Below, piece by piece: positions 11,185 through 21,982 of a stretch of 36,071 bases of DNA (position 1 is the first letter of the stretch; every line of letters begins with the position of its first letter). The notes under the pieces were generated by a model. That model saw nothing but the letters and a program-made list of their open reading frames with translations. It made no database searches and was not told where the DNA came from. This DNA is from Mesotaenium endlicherianum (taxonomy: Eukaryota; Streptophyta; Zygnematophyceae; Zygnematales; Mesotaeniaceae). The stretch lies in NCBI GenBank assembly GCA_009602735.1, contig WELA01000984.1:17054-53124 (forward strand). Direction: 5' to 3'. The position numbers were made by a program, and so were the translations under genes.

Positions 11185-14100
11185 TCATCCCCCTTCTCAA
11201 GATGCGACGTCCTCGACGCATTCTGCAGATAACGTCTCAACTTACTCTTACAATGAGTCAAGTTGGCCTCTGGCTCCCAAGTGTTGTCGTCCGCATGGTA
11301 GCCTTTCCACTTGACCAGATACTCTTGGACAAATCGTTGACCTCGCTTGACTCGTCGATCGCCGACAATCGCCTCCACTTCATACTCCAATACATCATCG
11401 ATCTCGACCGGTGGTGGCGGTGTAGGTAGTCGTCCTGGATGTCCTTCATTCGGGTCAACGTATGGCCGTAGACAACTGACATGGAACACATCATGGATAC
11501 GCCAGCCTGAAGGAAGTTCCAACTTGTAGGCCACTGGATTCACCTGCTTGAGCACTACAAAGGGACCTGTAAACCGTGCCCGCAGTTTCCTCTTGCCTGT
11601 GAAAGGTAGGTTCTCTGTGGACAAGAGTACTTTGTCGCCCACATGGAATGTCACTTCCCTCCTGTGCTTGTTAGCATGCTTGACCTGCTCTTCCTGTGCC
11701 TTCCGAATACACGTCTTCGCCATATCCCAAGTCTTGGCCATCTGCTCCATAAAAGCTTGTGTAGTAGGAACCTGAGTCTCCTTGGCCTTCTCCAACAAGA
11801 TGTTCCCTGGATGATATACTTCTCTCCCATAAACCATAGCGAATGGTGACTGCTTGGTCGATCCCTGCATGCTGTTGTTGTAGGCAAACTCCAACCCTGG
11901 TAGCTTCTTGTCCCACTCTGAAGGGTCTTCCATAGTGAAACTCCTGAGCACCTCTTGCAGAGTTCTGTTGAGCCTCTCACTCTGCCCATCTGTCTGAGGG
12001 TGATAGGAAGTGCTCATACTCAGCTTGGTCCCCATCAAAGTAAACAATGACCGCCAAAAGTTGCTAGTAAACCTTGGATCTCGATCTGAAACAATCACCT
12101 TCGGCAACCCATGTAGCCTAAAAATATGATCAAAGAATAGCCGTGCCACATCTGCTGCCGTAGAAGTCTCCTTCATGGGAATGAAGTGAGCCATCTTGCT
12201 GAGTCTGTCAGACACTACCCATACTGCATCGTGCCCTTGACCACTGACTGGTAACGATGTGATGAAGTCCATAGCAATCTGCTCCCAAGGATACTCTGGA
12301 ATAGGCAGGGGCCGCAATGTACCTCCCTTCTTTTGATTTGGTGTCTTGTTTCTCTGGCACGCATCGCAACTCCTGATCCACTCCTCGATGTCCTTGTCCA
12401 TATTTCTCCAGTAGTATTCCCGCTTCAGCACGCTTGCCGTCTTCTCGCTTCCAAAGTGTCCAGCATATAAGCAGTCATGATGCTCCGCAAGTAGTAAGTC
12501 TCGTAGCTCCTTGATGTCAGGTACCACCACTCTCTTGGAATCACCATAATACCATATGCCGTCCTTCTTCTGCATACTCGAGTTGAACTCAGCTGCTCCA
12601 CCATCAGCAAACTGTGGGTCCTCCTCATAACCTCTTTGAAGCTTCTCCTTGAAGTCCATATTCTCCTTGATGACTGAGACAGCTGCAAGGTCACACCTCC
12701 TGGATAAAGCGTCTGCAGGGTTGATCTTCCCAGGTAAGTACTCAATCTTGTGGTCGAACTGTTGCAGAAACTCCATCCACCTTGCCTGTCTTGGTGTCAA
12801 CGTTGGCTGCGTCATAAACTTCTCCAAGCTCTTGTGGTCGGTCTTGATGAACACCTTCCGGCCGTCCACATAACATCGCCAAATCCTCAAAGCCTGGATA
12901 ATAGCCAACATCTCCCGCTCGTGTGCTGCATAGTTCTGCTCAGCAGGACTCAACTTCCTGCTCTCATATGCCACAGGCTGCAATCCTTTGCCCTGGTCCT
13001 GGAGAAGAATGGCTCCCACTGCAAAGTTTGATGCGTCCGTGATGATGGTGAAAGGAAGCTCTGGACTGGCAATTGCCAACACAGGTGCCTGTGTTAACAG
13101 CTCCTTAATCTTCTCGAAGGCTTGCTGCTCCTTGTCACCCCATAGCCACTTCTCCTGCTTCTTCAACATGTCCGTGAGCGGTGCACACACCTTGGCAAAT
13201 CCTTCAATGAAACGTCGATAATAATTCGCCATGCCGAGGAAACTCCTGAGTTGATGAATATCAGCAGGTACCGGCCAATCTCTGACTGCTTGCACCTTCT
13301 TCTGCTCCACCTTGACTCCTTCAGCTCCCACTATGTGTCCAAGAAACTCGACCTCCTTGAGACAGAAGTCGCACTTGCTCATCTTCCCATACAGCTTTTG
13401 ATCTCTCAAGACCTCCAACACCTTCCTCAGATGCTCCACATGCTCTTCCAAGGTCTTCGAATAGATCAGGATGTCGTCCAAAAATACCACCACAAACTGG
13501 TCCAAGTAGGGTCTGAAGATACTATTCATGAGTCCCATGAATGTAGCAGGTGCATTAGTCAATCCAAAAGGCATGACTGTGAACTCGAACAAACCATAGC
13601 GAGTTCTGAAAGCAGTCTTCTGAACGTCTCCTTCCGCAATCCGTACCTGGTGATAGCCACTCCTCAAATCGATCTTCGAGAAATACTTCGCCCCGACAAG
13701 CCTGTCAATCAACTCGTCCACTCGTGGAAGTGGGTACCTGTTCTTGATGGTGACCTTGTTGAGTGCCCGGTAGTCGACACACATCCTCATAGTCCCATCC
13801 TTCTTCTTCACAAATAAGACTGGCGCTGCAAATGGAGACTCGCTGGGTCGGATGAATCCCTTCTCCAATAACTCTGTCAGTTGCTTCTTCAACTCATCCA
13901 ACTCCGCAAACGATTGTCGATAGGCGGGTCTCACTGGTGGCTTGCTCCCTGGTTCCAACTCAATCTTGTGCTCCATAGCTCTCTGTGGAGGTAATCCTGC
14001 AGGTAGCTCCTCAGGAAATACGCACTTGAACTCCTCCAACAGCGCCTTAATTTGGGCAGGCATCTCAGCAGGCTTCTTCTCTTGAGCAGTTGGGCTCTGC

Positions 14101-14855
14101 TCCTTCTGAGCAAGGGGATCAGACACCACTACTTGCTCCTCCGGCGATGTACATTCGCCCAGGCTGTTAGGATTCACGCTTGCTCCATCTGATGACCTGG
14201 CCAGGGCCACCGAAACAAGGTACATCTCCTTCACCTGATTCGCCCTGCATAGCTTCTTAACTTGCAGGCTCGACAGAAGACAGTTACTTGTGGTCGTATC
14301 TACCTCCACCTGTTTCGCTGTCTCCATTCGACCATCACGCCCTTGGACTTTCACTTGTCCTGTGCTCCAGTGCACTTGAGGGTTGGCTTTCCTCAGCCAT
14401 GGTCGGCCCAATATCACCTCATGGTGACCCAACTCTGCCTGCTCCATAACTTCCTTACTCCGGTGCCCCGCTACTTCCACGTGAATAGCTTCCGTAGGTG
14501 CACCACACTTGAGTCTCTGCCCATTCGCCAAAATTGCCTCCTTAGGCTCATAATGCTTCTGCACAGGGATTCGCCACTCTTTCACCAGCTTCTTGTGCAC
14601 AAAGTTTGCACTTGCGCCACTGTCGACCATACACTTCGCCTTGTTGCCGTCGACCACTCCTTCCACGATGATAGGCTTGTCAACGTCTCGTCCTTTGCTT
14701 CTCGGCAGGCTCCTGGGGATAACCTCCTTGTGAGTTCTCGTCTTCACGCCAGTAGACACCCCAGAACGACTTACTGGCGTCCTCCTTTTTCCTGCTGTTG
14801 AGGTTGCTTCGCCTTCACATGACAGTCTCGAGCCAGATGTCCAAGCTTGCCGCAA
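11172..14855 (-). CDS. pol: Unit A Pol polyprotein (PR-RT-RNaseH-IN-chromodomain)
   Basis: This 1227-codon open frame encodes the enzymes for reverse transcription and integration. Visible domains: retropepsin DSGA at 78-81 and ILGRPWL at 148-154; RT about 300-510 with FSKIDLRSG (D396) and FLDD (458-461); RNase H about 600-720 with ITDAS (D607), the HERE acidic region and TDHKS (D672); HHCC zinc region ending in CDAC (830-833); integrase DDE D863, D924, E960 (D-35-E spacing); GPF module near 1097; chromodomain about 1158-1200 with [18 protein letters not shown]. That makes it a chromovirus. It opens with TTG directly after an in-frame TAG (14856-14858), has no ATG, and overlaps gag by 85 nt in the -1 frame, so Gag-Pol frameshifting is expected. 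It stops inside LTR2. Its integrase C-terminal part resembles the old copy more than units B and C. Confidence 0.93.
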   Translation of the reverse strand: MRQAWTSGSRLSCEGEATSTAGKRRTPVSRSGVSTGVKTRTHKEVIPRSLPRSKGRDVDKPIIVEGVVDGNKAKCMVDSGASANFVHKKLVKEWRIPVQKHYEPKEAILANGQRLKCGAPTEAIHVEVAGHRSKEVMEQAELGHHEVILGRPWLRKANPQVHWSTGQVKVQGRDGRMETAKQVEVDTTTSNCLLSSLQVKKLCRANQVKEMYLVSVALARSSDGASVNPNSLGECTSPEEQVVVSDPLAQKEQSPTAQEKKPAEMPAQIKALLEEFKCVFPEELPAGLPPQRAMEHKIELEPGSKPPVRPAYRQSFAELDELKKQLTELLEKGFIRPSESPFAAPVLFVKKKDGTMRMCVDYRALNKVTIKNRYPLPRVDELIDRLVGAKYFSKIDLRSGYHQVRIAEGDVQKTAFRTRYGLFEFTVMPFGLTNAPATFMGLMNSIFRPYLDQFVVVFLDDILIYSKTLEEHVEHLRKVLEVLRDQKLYGKMSKCDFCLKEVEFLGHIVGAEGVKVEQKKVQAVRDWPVPADIHQLRSFLGMANYYRRFIEGFAKVCAPLTDMLKKQEKWLWGDKEQQAFEKIKELLTQAPVLAIASPELPFTIITDASNFAVGAILLQDQGKGLQPVAYESRKLSPAEQNYAAHEREMLAIIQALRIWRCYVDGRKVFIKTDHKSLEKFMTQPTLTPRQARWMEFLQQFDHKIEYLPGKINPADALSRRCDLAAVSVIKENMDFKEKLQRGYEEDPQFADGGAAEFNSSMQKKDGIWYYGDSKRVVVPDIKELRDLLLAEHHDCLYAGHFGSEKTASVLKREYYWRNMDKDIEEWIRSCDACQRNKTPNQKKGGTLRPLPIPEYPWEQIAMDFITSLPVSGQGHDAVWVVSDRLSKMAHFIPMKETSTAADVARLFFDHIFRLHGLPKVIVSDRDPRFTSNFWRSLFTLMGTKLSMSTSYHPQTDGQSERLNRTLQEVLRSFTMEDPSEWDKKLPGLEFAYNNSMQGSTKQSPFAMVYGREVYHPGNILLEKAKETQVPTTQAFMEQMAKTWDMAKTCIRKAQEEQVKHANKHRREVTFHVGDKVLLSTENLPFTGKRKLRARFTGPFVVLKQVNPVAYKLELPSGWRIHDVFHVSCLRPYVDPNEGHPGRLPTPPPPVEIDDVLEYEVEAIVGDRRVKRGQRFVQEYLVKWKGYHADDNTWEPEANLTHCKSKLRRYLQNASRTSHLEKGDDVRS
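11185..11198 (-). promoter_or_regulatory. Polypurine tract, unit A
   Basis: GAGAAGGGGGATGA on the - strand abuts LTR2. It is read through by the pol frame (encoding the end ..EKGDD). Confidence 0.75.
14771..14855 (-). promoter_or_regulatory. gag-pol overlap, likely -1 frameshift region (unit A)
   Basis: Gag ends at 14771-14773 and the pol frame opens at 14855, in the -1 frame relative to gag. Shifting must occur within these 85 nt. The most slip-prone string is GGAAAAA (14786-14792), read in gag as GAA AAA; it is not a canonical X-XXY-YYZ heptamer, so the exact site is uncertain. The same arrangement is at 20170-20254 and 25569-25653. Confidence 0.55.
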
Positions 14856-15802
14856 CTATAGCAGGGTCCTCTCGGCTTGAAATTCTGCTGCCTGCGCTGG
14901 TACTGCACAAGTCCCAACTCCATGGGTACTGGACCTTGAACACTCGTGCTTGGCGCTTGAGATCCAAAGTGTCGATATCCTCCAAAGTTGTGGCTGCCCC
15001 ACTGCCTCTGACTATACTCCACAGCGTCGACCCTTGTTGCCAATGCCATCATTTCTCCAAGACTGGTAGGGTCCTTGAGCGCCACTTCCTTGGCCACAGT
15101 TGGCTTGAGTCCCCTCTTGAACTTGTCCATCATCTCCGACTCGTGCATGGATGGACATTGAAGCACCAGCTCGTTGAAGCGCGATACATACTCTTGAACG
15201 CTTCCTCGTTGACGAAGGCGCACCAATAGATCTCGAGCGGTAGCCTCGGGTGCAATAGGTTGAAATTGCCTCTTCAAGCCTTCAAATAGCTGATCAACAG
15301 TAGCAGGAACTCCAGACAGCTGCTCTTCTCGTTCATACCAAGCTCCAGCACTCTTCTGCAGCAAAGTTATGACAAAGGCGACTTGCCTGTCGGGCGTGAG
15401 CGCAGAATACTCCATAAACTTCTTCACTCCAAAAATCCATTGATGAACAGGCGGCGATCCACGCTCTCCAGTATAAACTTCAGGCTTAGGCGCACGCACT
15501 CCTGATGCGGGTGGAATAACTGGTTGCACCACTGGGTTAACATGAATCGGTGGTACAACAGGTGCAGGTGCCGAACTCGTCGAAGCGGCGTTCCCCATAA
15601 CAACTCGCACCATTCTCTCCACCTCCGCGCGCATATTTTGTTGAAACTGGGTGTAGACTTCTCCTCCAATTGCATTTGCCATTTGTCTTAGCATCGCCTG
15701 CATCTCTTGTTGCTCTCTGGTCATTGTTGGTGCTGCCTGCTGCCCCGCGCGCTCAACATGCTCAACACGTTCGCCTCCCTCAGCTGCCGGCTGCGACTCC
15801 AT
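14771..15802 (-). CDS. gag: Unit A Gag (capsid/nucleocapsid)
   Basis: 343 codons from an ATG only 23 nt downstream of the PBS. It contains a retrotransposon-gag capsid-like region (about residues 105-260, with [14 protein letters not shown] and AGAWYE) and one CCHC zinc knuckle, C314-x2-C317-x4-H322-x4-C327, that binds element RNA. The N-terminal third is Gln/Met-rich and Pro/Ala/Val-rich. It differs from Gag of units B and C at the N-terminus (Glu8 and Arg12 against Gly and His). It assembles the virus-like particle in the cytoplasm. No envelope gene follows. Confidence 0.92.
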   Translation of the reverse strand: MESQPAAEGGERVEHVERAGQQAAPTMTREQQEMQAMLRQMANAIGGEVYTQFQQNMRAEVERMVRVVMGNAASTSSAPAPVVPPIHVNPVVQPVIPPASGVRAPKPEVYTGERGSPPVHQWIFGVKKFMEYSALTPDRQVAFVITLLQKSAGAWYEREEQLSGVPATVDQLFEGLKRQFQPIAPEATARDLLVRLRQRGSVQEYVSRFNELVLQCPSMHESEMMDKFKRGLKPTVAKEVALKDPTSLGEMMALATRVDAVEYSQRQWGSHNFGGYRHFGSQAPSTSVQGPVPMELGLVQYQRRQQNFKPRGPCYSCGKLGHLARDCHVKAKQPQQQEKGGRQ

Positions 15803-15825
15803 AATATAATATGCAAACTAGCCTT

Positions 15826-15837
15826 GCTCCGATACCA
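15826..15837 (-). promoter_or_regulatory. Primer-binding site, unit A
   Basis: TGGTATCGGAGC on the - strand lies two bases downstream of LTR3. It matches the plant initiator-tRNA-Met site TGGTATCAGAGC at 11 of 12 positions. The following bases differ from units B and C (AAGG against AGGG). Confidence 0.75.
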
Positions 15838-15839
15838 GA

Positions 15840-16583
15840 TGAAAGGGGCAGAGTGCCCTAGTGGAAGCGTAGTGACTCACGAGGAAAGGAACTAGTTGCC
15901 ATCATACTAGAGAGTGCAGCGGCATATCACTAACAAAGCTTAGGAAAATTACTCAACATTTTGAGTAGCAGGAAACTGCTCACAAATGATGTAGGATGAA
16001 AGGCCTTGTCATTACAAACCCGTAGAAATTTACAGAAGTGAAAACTGATAAGAAACAAAGAAGTTATGCCTATTTATAATTTTCTGCCTAAGTGCTCCTC
16101 CCTAGGAGGAAGCTACGGATTTTCCTAAGTGTTCGTCAAATCGTCCCTTCCAGAATATTCGTGAGTAAGCCAGATCAGTCTAATCTGACGTGTCGGGCCG
16201 AATTGACGTCCACATACATGCATCGACATTACTAGAATATTCTATCTTAGACGCGCTAGGCTAAACCGAAACTTCTAGGTAAATCGACCTAGTCGGCACT
16301 CCGCGTCAGCCGAACTTACGTGAAGGTTCGAGTTCATTCTAACGGGCCAGATCGCTCGACGCTGTCGGTCAATCCGACGGTCGCGCTCACCGCGAATTAA
16401 GGACAGTCGTCAACCGACCTCAAAACTAATTAAACTTCGGAAATCCATAACTCTCTCAATACTTGACCAAATTCGATGAACTTTATATCAAAATGACCAC
16501 AAAAATGCACTCTACACTACTATACAATCAAAACATACTTTCATGATACTCAAAAATGCACTTCATAAACCTATGACCTTACA
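15840..16583 (-). repeat. LTR3: shared LTR between units A and B (744 bp)
   Basis: Serves as 5' LTR of unit A and 3' LTR of unit B. TATA motif at 16070-16079 on the - strand. Appears identical to LTR4. It has the LTR5-type bases at 16094 (G) and 16125 (C) but the LTR2-type U3, so it reads as a hybrid of the two outer LTRs. Confidence 0.93.
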
Positions 16584-19500
16584 TCATCCCCCTTCTCAAG
16601 ATGCGACGTCCTCGACGCATTCTGCAGATAACGTCTCAACTTACTCTTACAATGAGTCAAGTTGGCCTCTGGCTCCCAAGTGTTGTCGTCCGCATGGTAG
16701 CCTTTCCACTTGACCAGATACTCTTGGACAACTCGTTGACCTCGCTTGACTCGTCGATCGCCGACAATCGCCTCCACTTCATACTCCAATACATCATCGA
16801 TCTCGACCGGTGGTGGCGGTGTAGGTAGTCGTCCTGGATGTCCTTCATTCGGGTCAACGTATGGCCGTAGACAACTGACATGGAACACATCATGGATACG
16901 CCATCCTGGAGGAAGTTCCAACTTGTAGGTCACTAGATTCACCTGCTTGAGCACTTCAAAGGGACCTGTAAACCGTGCCCGCAGTTTCCTCTTGCCTGTG
17001 AAAGGTAGGTTCTCTGTGGACAAGAGTACTTTGTCGCCCACTTGGAATGTCACTTCCCTCCTGTGCTTGTTAGCATGCTTGACCTGCTCTTGTTGTGCCT
17101 TCCGAATACACGTCTTCGCCATATCCCAAGTCTTGGCCATCTGCTCCATAAAAGCTTGTGTAGTAGGAACCTGAGTCTCCTTGGCCTTCTCCAACAAGAT
17201 GTTCCCTGGATGATATACTTCTCTCCCATAAACCATAGCGAATGGTGACTGCTTGGTCGATCCCTGCATGCTGTTGTTGTAGGCAAACTCCAACCCTGGT
17301 AGCTTCTTGTCCCACTCTGAAGGGTCTTCCATAGTGAAACTCCTGAGCACCTCTTGCAGAGTTCTGTTGAGCCTCTCACTCTGCCCATCTGTCTGAGGGT
17401 GATAGGAAGTGCTCATACTCAGCTTGGTCCCCATCAAAGTAAACAATGACCGCCAAAAGTTGCTAGTAAACCTTGGATCTCGATCTGAAACAATCACCTT
17501 CGGCAACCCATGTAGCCTAAAAATATGATCAAAGAATAGCCGTGCCACATCTGCTGCCGTAGAAGTCTCCTTCATGGGAATGAAGTGAGCCATCTTGCTG
17601 AGTCTGTCAGACACTACCCATACTGCATCGTGCCCTTGACCACTGACTGGTAACGATGTGATGAAGTCCATAGCAATCTGCTCCCAAGGATACTCTGGAA
17701 TAGGCAGGGGTCGCAATGTACCTCCCTTCTTTTGATTTGGTGTCTTGTTTCTCTGGCACGCATCGCAACTCCTGATCCACTCCTCGATGTCCTTGTCCAT
17801 ATTTCTCCAGTAATATTCCCGCTTCAGCACGCTTGCCGTCTTCTCGCTTCCAAAGTGTCCAGCATATAAGCAGTCATGATGCTCCGTAAGTAGTAAGTCT
17901 CGTAGCTCCTTGATGTCAGGTACCACCACTCTCTTGGAATCACCATAATACCATATGCCGTCCTTCTTCTGCATACTCGCGTTGAACTCCGCTGCTCCAC
18001 CATCAGCAAACTGTGGGTCCTCCTCATAACCTTTTTGAAGCTTCTCCTTGAAGTCCATATTCTCCTTGATGACTGAGACAGCTGCAAGGTCACACCTCCT
18101 GGATAAAGCGTCTGCAGGGTTGATCTTCCCAGGTAAGTACTCAATCTTGTGGTCGAACTGTTGCAGAAACTCCATCCACCTTGCTTGTCTTGGTGTCAAC
18201 GTTGGCTGCGTCATAAACTTCTCCAAGCTCTTGTGGTCGGTCTTGATGAACACCTTCCGGCCGTCCACATAACATCGCCAAATCCTCAAAGCCTGGATAA
18301 TAGCCAACATCTCCCGCTCGTGTGCTGCATAGTTCTGCTCAGCAGGACTCAACTTCCTGCTCTCATATGCCACAGGCTGCAATCCTTTGCCCTGGTCCTG
18401 GAGAAGAATGGCTCCCACTGCAAAGTTTGACGCGTCTGTGATGATGGTGAAAGGAAGCTCTGGACTGGCAATTGCCAACACAGGTGCCTGTGTTAACAGC
18501 TCTTTAATCTTCTCGAAGGCTTGCTGCTCCTTGTCACCCCATAGCCACTTCTCCTGCTTCTTCAACATGTCCGTGAGCGGTGCACACACCTTGGCAAATC
18601 CTTCAATGAAACGTCGATAATAATTCGCCATGCCGAGGAAACTCCTGAGTTGATGAATATCAGCAGGTACCGGCCAATCTCTGACTGCTTGCACCTTCTT
18701 CTGCTCCACCTTGACTCCTTCAGCTCCCACTATGTGTCCAAGAAACTCGACCTCCTTGAGACAGAAGTCGCACTTGCTCATCTTCCCATACAGCTTTTGA
18801 TCTCTCAAGACCTCCAACACCTTCCTCAGATGCCCCACATGCTCCTCCAAGGTCTTCGAATAGATCAGGATGTCGTCCAAAAATACCACCACAAACTGGT
18901 CCAAGTAGGGTCTGAAGATACTATTCATGAGTCCCATGAATGTAGCAGGTGCATTAGTCAATCCAAAAGGCATGACTGTGAACTCGAACAAACCATAGCG
19001 AGTTCTGAAAGCAGTCTTCTGAACGTCTCCTTCCGCAATCCGTACCTGGTGATAGCCACTCCTCAAATCGATCTTCGAGAAATACTTCGCCCCGACAAGC
19101 CTGTCAATCAACTCGTCCACTCGTGGAAGTGGGTACCTGTTCTTGATGGTGACCTTGTTGAGTGCCCGGTAGTCGACACACATCCTCATAGTCCCATCCT
19201 TCTTCTTCACAAATAAGACTGGCGCTGCAAATGGAGACTCGCTGGGTCGGATGAATCCCTTCTCCAATAACTCCGTCAGTTGCTTCTTTAACTCATCCAA
19301 CTCCGCAAACGATTGTCGATAGGCGGGTCTCACTGGTGGCTTGCTCCCTGGTTCCAACTCAATCTTGTGCTCCATAGCTCTCTGTGGAGGTAATCCTGTA
19401 GGTAGTTCCTCAGGAAACACGCACTTGAACTCCTCCAACAGCGCCTTAATTTGGGCAGGCATCTCAGCAGGCTTCTTCTCTTGAGCAGTTGGGCTCTGCT

Positions 19501-20254
19501 CCTTCTGAGCAAGGGGATCAGACACCACTACTTGCTCCTCCGGCGATGTACATTCGCCCAGGCTGTTAGGATTCACGCTTGCTCCATCTGATGACCTGGC
19601 CAGGGCCACCGAAACAAGGTACATCTCCTTCACCTGATTCGCCCTGCATAGCTTCTTAACTTGCAGGCTCGACAGAAGACAGTTACTTGTGGTCGTATCT
19701 ACCTCCACCTGTTTCGCTGTCTCCATTCGACCATCACGCCCTTGGACTTTCACTTGTCCTGTGCTCCAGTGCACTTGAGGGTTGGCTTTCCTCAGCCATG
19801 GTCGGCCCAATATCACCTCATGGTGACCCAACTCTGCCTGCTCCATAACTTCCTTACTCCGGTGCCCCGCTACTTCCACGTGAATAGCTTCCGTAGGTGC
19901 ACCACACTTGAGTCTCTGCCCATTCGCCAAAATTGCCTCCTTAGGCTCATAATGCTTCTGCACAGGGATTCGCCACTCTTTCACCAGCTTCTTGTGCACA
20001 AAGTTTGCACTTGCGCCACTGTCGACCATACACTTCGCCTTGTTGCCGTCGACCACTCCTTCCACGATGATAGGCTTGTCAACATCTCGTCTTTTGCTTC
20101 TCGGCAGGCTCCTGGGGATAACCTCCTTGTGAGTTCTCGTCTTCACGCCAGTAGACACCCCAGAACGACTTACTGGCGTCCTCCTTTTTCCTGCTGTTGA
20201 GGTTGCTTCGCCTTCACATGACAGTCTCGAGCCAGATGTCCAAGCTTGCCGCAA
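16571..20254 (-). CDS. pol: Unit B Pol polyprotein
   Basis: 1227 codons, same domain order and catalytic residues as unit A and no stop. Differences from A by eye: G55R, A286T, E474G, R741K, S759A, A790T, then a tight cluster E1055Q, H1071Q, V1100E, P1107L, A1109T, S1116P, F1175V around the GPF module and chromodomain. The cluster is shared with unit C. None hits a catalytic residue. It opens with TTG after a stop and overlaps gag by 85 nt; it ends inside LTR3. It would need Gag-Pol frameshifting like its neighbours, and transcription would start in LTR4. Confidence 0.93.
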   Translation of the reverse strand: MRQAWTSGSRLSCEGEATSTAGKRRTPVSRSGVSTGVKTRTHKEVIPRSLPRSKRRDVDKPIIVEGVVDGNKAKCMVDSGASANFVHKKLVKEWRIPVQKHYEPKEAILANGQRLKCGAPTEAIHVEVAGHRSKEVMEQAELGHHEVILGRPWLRKANPQVHWSTGQVKVQGRDGRMETAKQVEVDTTTSNCLLSSLQVKKLCRANQVKEMYLVSVALARSSDGASVNPNSLGECTSPEEQVVVSDPLAQKEQSPTAQEKKPAEMPAQIKALLEEFKCVFPEELPTGLPPQRAMEHKIELEPGSKPPVRPAYRQSFAELDELKKQLTELLEKGFIRPSESPFAAPVLFVKKKDGTMRMCVDYRALNKVTIKNRYPLPRVDELIDRLVGAKYFSKIDLRSGYHQVRIAEGDVQKTAFRTRYGLFEFTVMPFGLTNAPATFMGLMNSIFRPYLDQFVVVFLDDILIYSKTLEEHVGHLRKVLEVLRDQKLYGKMSKCDFCLKEVEFLGHIVGAEGVKVEQKKVQAVRDWPVPADIHQLRSFLGMANYYRRFIEGFAKVCAPLTDMLKKQEKWLWGDKEQQAFEKIKELLTQAPVLAIASPELPFTIITDASNFAVGAILLQDQGKGLQPVAYESRKLSPAEQNYAAHEREMLAIIQALRIWRCYVDGRKVFIKTDHKSLEKFMTQPTLTPRQARWMEFLQQFDHKIEYLPGKINPADALSRRCDLAAVSVIKENMDFKEKLQKGYEEDPQFADGGAAEFNASMQKKDGIWYYGDSKRVVVPDIKELRDLLLTEHHDCLYAGHFGSEKTASVLKREYYWRNMDKDIEEWIRSCDACQRNKTPNQKKGGTLRPLPIPEYPWEQIAMDFITSLPVSGQGHDAVWVVSDRLSKMAHFIPMKETSTAADVARLFFDHIFRLHGLPKVIVSDRDPRFTSNFWRSLFTLMGTKLSMSTSYHPQTDGQSERLNRTLQEVLRSFTMEDPSEWDKKLPGLEFAYNNSMQGSTKQSPFAMVYGREVYHPGNILLEKAKETQVPTTQAFMEQMAKTWDMAKTCIRKAQQEQVKHANKHRREVTFQVGDKVLLSTENLPFTGKRKLRARFTGPFEVLKQVNLVTYKLELPPGWRIHDVFHVSCLRPYVDPNEGHPGRLPTPPPPVEIDDVLEYEVEAIVGDRRVKRGQRVVQEYLVKWKGYHADDNTWEPEANLTHCKSKLRRYLQNASRTSHLEKGDDVRS
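16584..16597 (-). promoter_or_regulatory. Polypurine tract, unit B
   Basis: GAGAAGGGGGATGA on the - strand abuts LTR3, as in unit A. Confidence 0.75.
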
Positions 20255-21201
20255 CTATAGCAGGGTCCTCTCGGCTTGAAATTCTGCTGCCTGCGCTGGT
20301 ACTGCACAAGTCCCAACTCCATGGGTACTGGACCTTGAACACTCGTGCTTGGCGCTTGAGATCCAAAGTGTCGATATCCTCCAAAGTTGTGGCTGCCCCA
20401 CTGCCTCTGACTATACTCCACAGCGTCGACCCTTGTTGCCAATGCCATCATTTCTCCAAGACTGGTAGGGTCCTTGAGCGCCACTTCCTTGGCCACAGTT
20501 GGCTTGAGTCCCCTCTTGAACTTGTCCATCATCTCCGACTCGTGCATGGATGGACATTGAAGCACCAGCTCGTTGAAGCGCGATACATACTCTTGAACGC
20601 TTCCTCGTTGACGAAGGCGCACCAATAGATCTCGAGCGGTAGCCTCGGGTGCAATAGGTTGAAATTGCCTCTTCAAGCCTTCAAATAGCTGATCAACAGT
20701 AGCAGGAACTCCAGACAGCTGCTCTTCTCGTTCATACCAAGCTCCAGCACTCTTCTGCAGCAAAGTTATGACAAAGGCGACTTGCCTGTCGGGCGTGAGC
20801 GCAGAATACTCCATAAACTTCTTCACTCCAAAAATCCATTGATGAACAGGCGGCGATCCACGCTCTCCAGTATAAACTTCAGGCTTAGGCGCACGCACTC
20901 CTGATGCGGGTGGAATAACTGGTTGCACCACTGGGTTAACATGAATCGGTGGTACAACAGGTGCAGGTGCCGAACTCGTCGAAGCGGCGTTCCCCATAAC
21001 AACTCGCACCATTCTCTCCACCTCCGCGCGCATATTTTGTTGAAACTGGGTGTAGACTTCTCCTCCAATTGCATTTGCCATTTGCCTTAGCATCGCCTGC
21101 ATCTCTTGTTGCTCTCTGGTCATTGTTGGTGCTGCCTGCTGCCCCGCGCGCTCAACATGCTCGACATGTTCGCCTCCTCCAGCTGCCGGCTGCGACTCCA
21201 T
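20170..21201 (-). CDS. gag: Unit B Gag
   Basis: 343 codons, with capsid-like region and CCHC knuckle at 314-327. The N-terminus carries Gly8 and His12, the state also found in unit C and in the old outer copy, so unit A is the odd one out here. Start ATG lies 23 nt from the PBS. Overlaps the unit B pol frame at 20170-20254. Intact, and likely able to form particles if transcribed from LTR4. Confidence 0.92.
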   Translation of the reverse strand: MESQPAAGGGEHVEHVERAGQQAAPTMTREQQEMQAMLRQMANAIGGEVYTQFQQNMRAEVERMVRVVMGNAASTSSAPAPVVPPIHVNPVVQPVIPPASGVRAPKPEVYTGERGSPPVHQWIFGVKKFMEYSALTPDRQVAFVITLLQKSAGAWYEREEQLSGVPATVDQLFEGLKRQFQPIAPEATARDLLVRLRQRGSVQEYVSRFNELVLQCPSMHESEMMDKFKRGLKPTVAKEVALKDPTSLGEMMALATRVDAVEYSQRQWGSHNFGGYRHFGSQAPSTSVQGPVPMELGLVQYQRRQQNFKPRGPCYSCGKLGHLARDCHVKAKQPQQQEKGGRQ

Positions 21202-21224
21202 AATATAATATGCAAACTAGCCCT

Positions 21225-21236
21225 GCTCCGATACCA
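21225..21236 (-). promoter_or_regulatory. Primer-binding site, unit B
   Basis: TGGTATCGGAGC on the - strand, two bases downstream of LTR4, followed by AGGG. Confidence 0.75.
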
Positions 21237-21238
21237 GA

Positions 21239-21982
21239 TGAAAGGGGCAGAGTGCCCTAGTGGAAGCGTAGTGACTCACGAGGAAAGGAACTAGTTGCCA
21301 TCATACTAGAGAGTGCAGCGGCATATCACTAACAAAGCTTAGGAAAATTACTCAACATTTTGAGTAGCAGGAAACTGCTCACAAATGATGTAGGATGAAA
21401 GGCCTTGTCATTACAAACCCGTAGAAATTTACAGAAGTGAAAACTGATAAGAAACAAAGAAGTTATGCCTATTTATAATTTTCTGCCTAAGTGCTCCTCC
21501 CTAGGAGGAAGCTACGGATTTTCCTAAGTGTTCGTCAAATCGTCCCTTCCAGAATATTCGTGAGTAAGCCAGATCAGTCTAATCTGACGTGTCGGGCCGA
21601 ATTGACGTCCACATACATGCATCGACATTACTAGAATATTCTATCTTAGACGCGCTAGGCTAAACCGAAACTTCTAGGTAAATCGACCTAGTCGGCACTC
21701 CGCGTCAGCCGAACTTACGTGAAGGTTCGAGTTCATTCTAACGGGCCAGATCGCTCGACGCTGTCGGTCAATCCGACGGTCGCGCTCACCGCGAATTAAG
21801 GACAGTCGTCAACCGACCTCAAAACTAATTAAACTTCGGAAATCCATAACTCTCTCAATACTTGACCAAATTCGATGAACTTTATATCAAAATGACCACA
21901 AAAATGCACTCTACACTACTATACAATCAAAACATACTTTCATGATACTCAAAAATGCACTTCATAAACCTATGACCTTACA
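21239..21982 (-). repeat. LTR4: shared LTR between units B and C (744 bp)
   Basis: 5' LTR for unit B and 3' LTR for unit C. TATA motif 21469-21478 on the - strand. Appears identical to LTR3, with G at 21493 and C at 21524 (LTR5-type) and LTR2-type U3. Contains the unit C pol stop. Confidence 0.93.

Noticed and set aside
13251..14801. + strand open frames (13251-13817, 14262-14801 and their copies in units B and C) as antisense genes
   Set aside because: They are mirror frames of the conserved pol sequence, change freely with it and have no known domain. They recur only because the units repeat.
11172..15839. Envelope gene (retrovirus-like element)
   Set aside because: Pol runs directly into the PPT and 3' LTR; there is no space or open frame for env.
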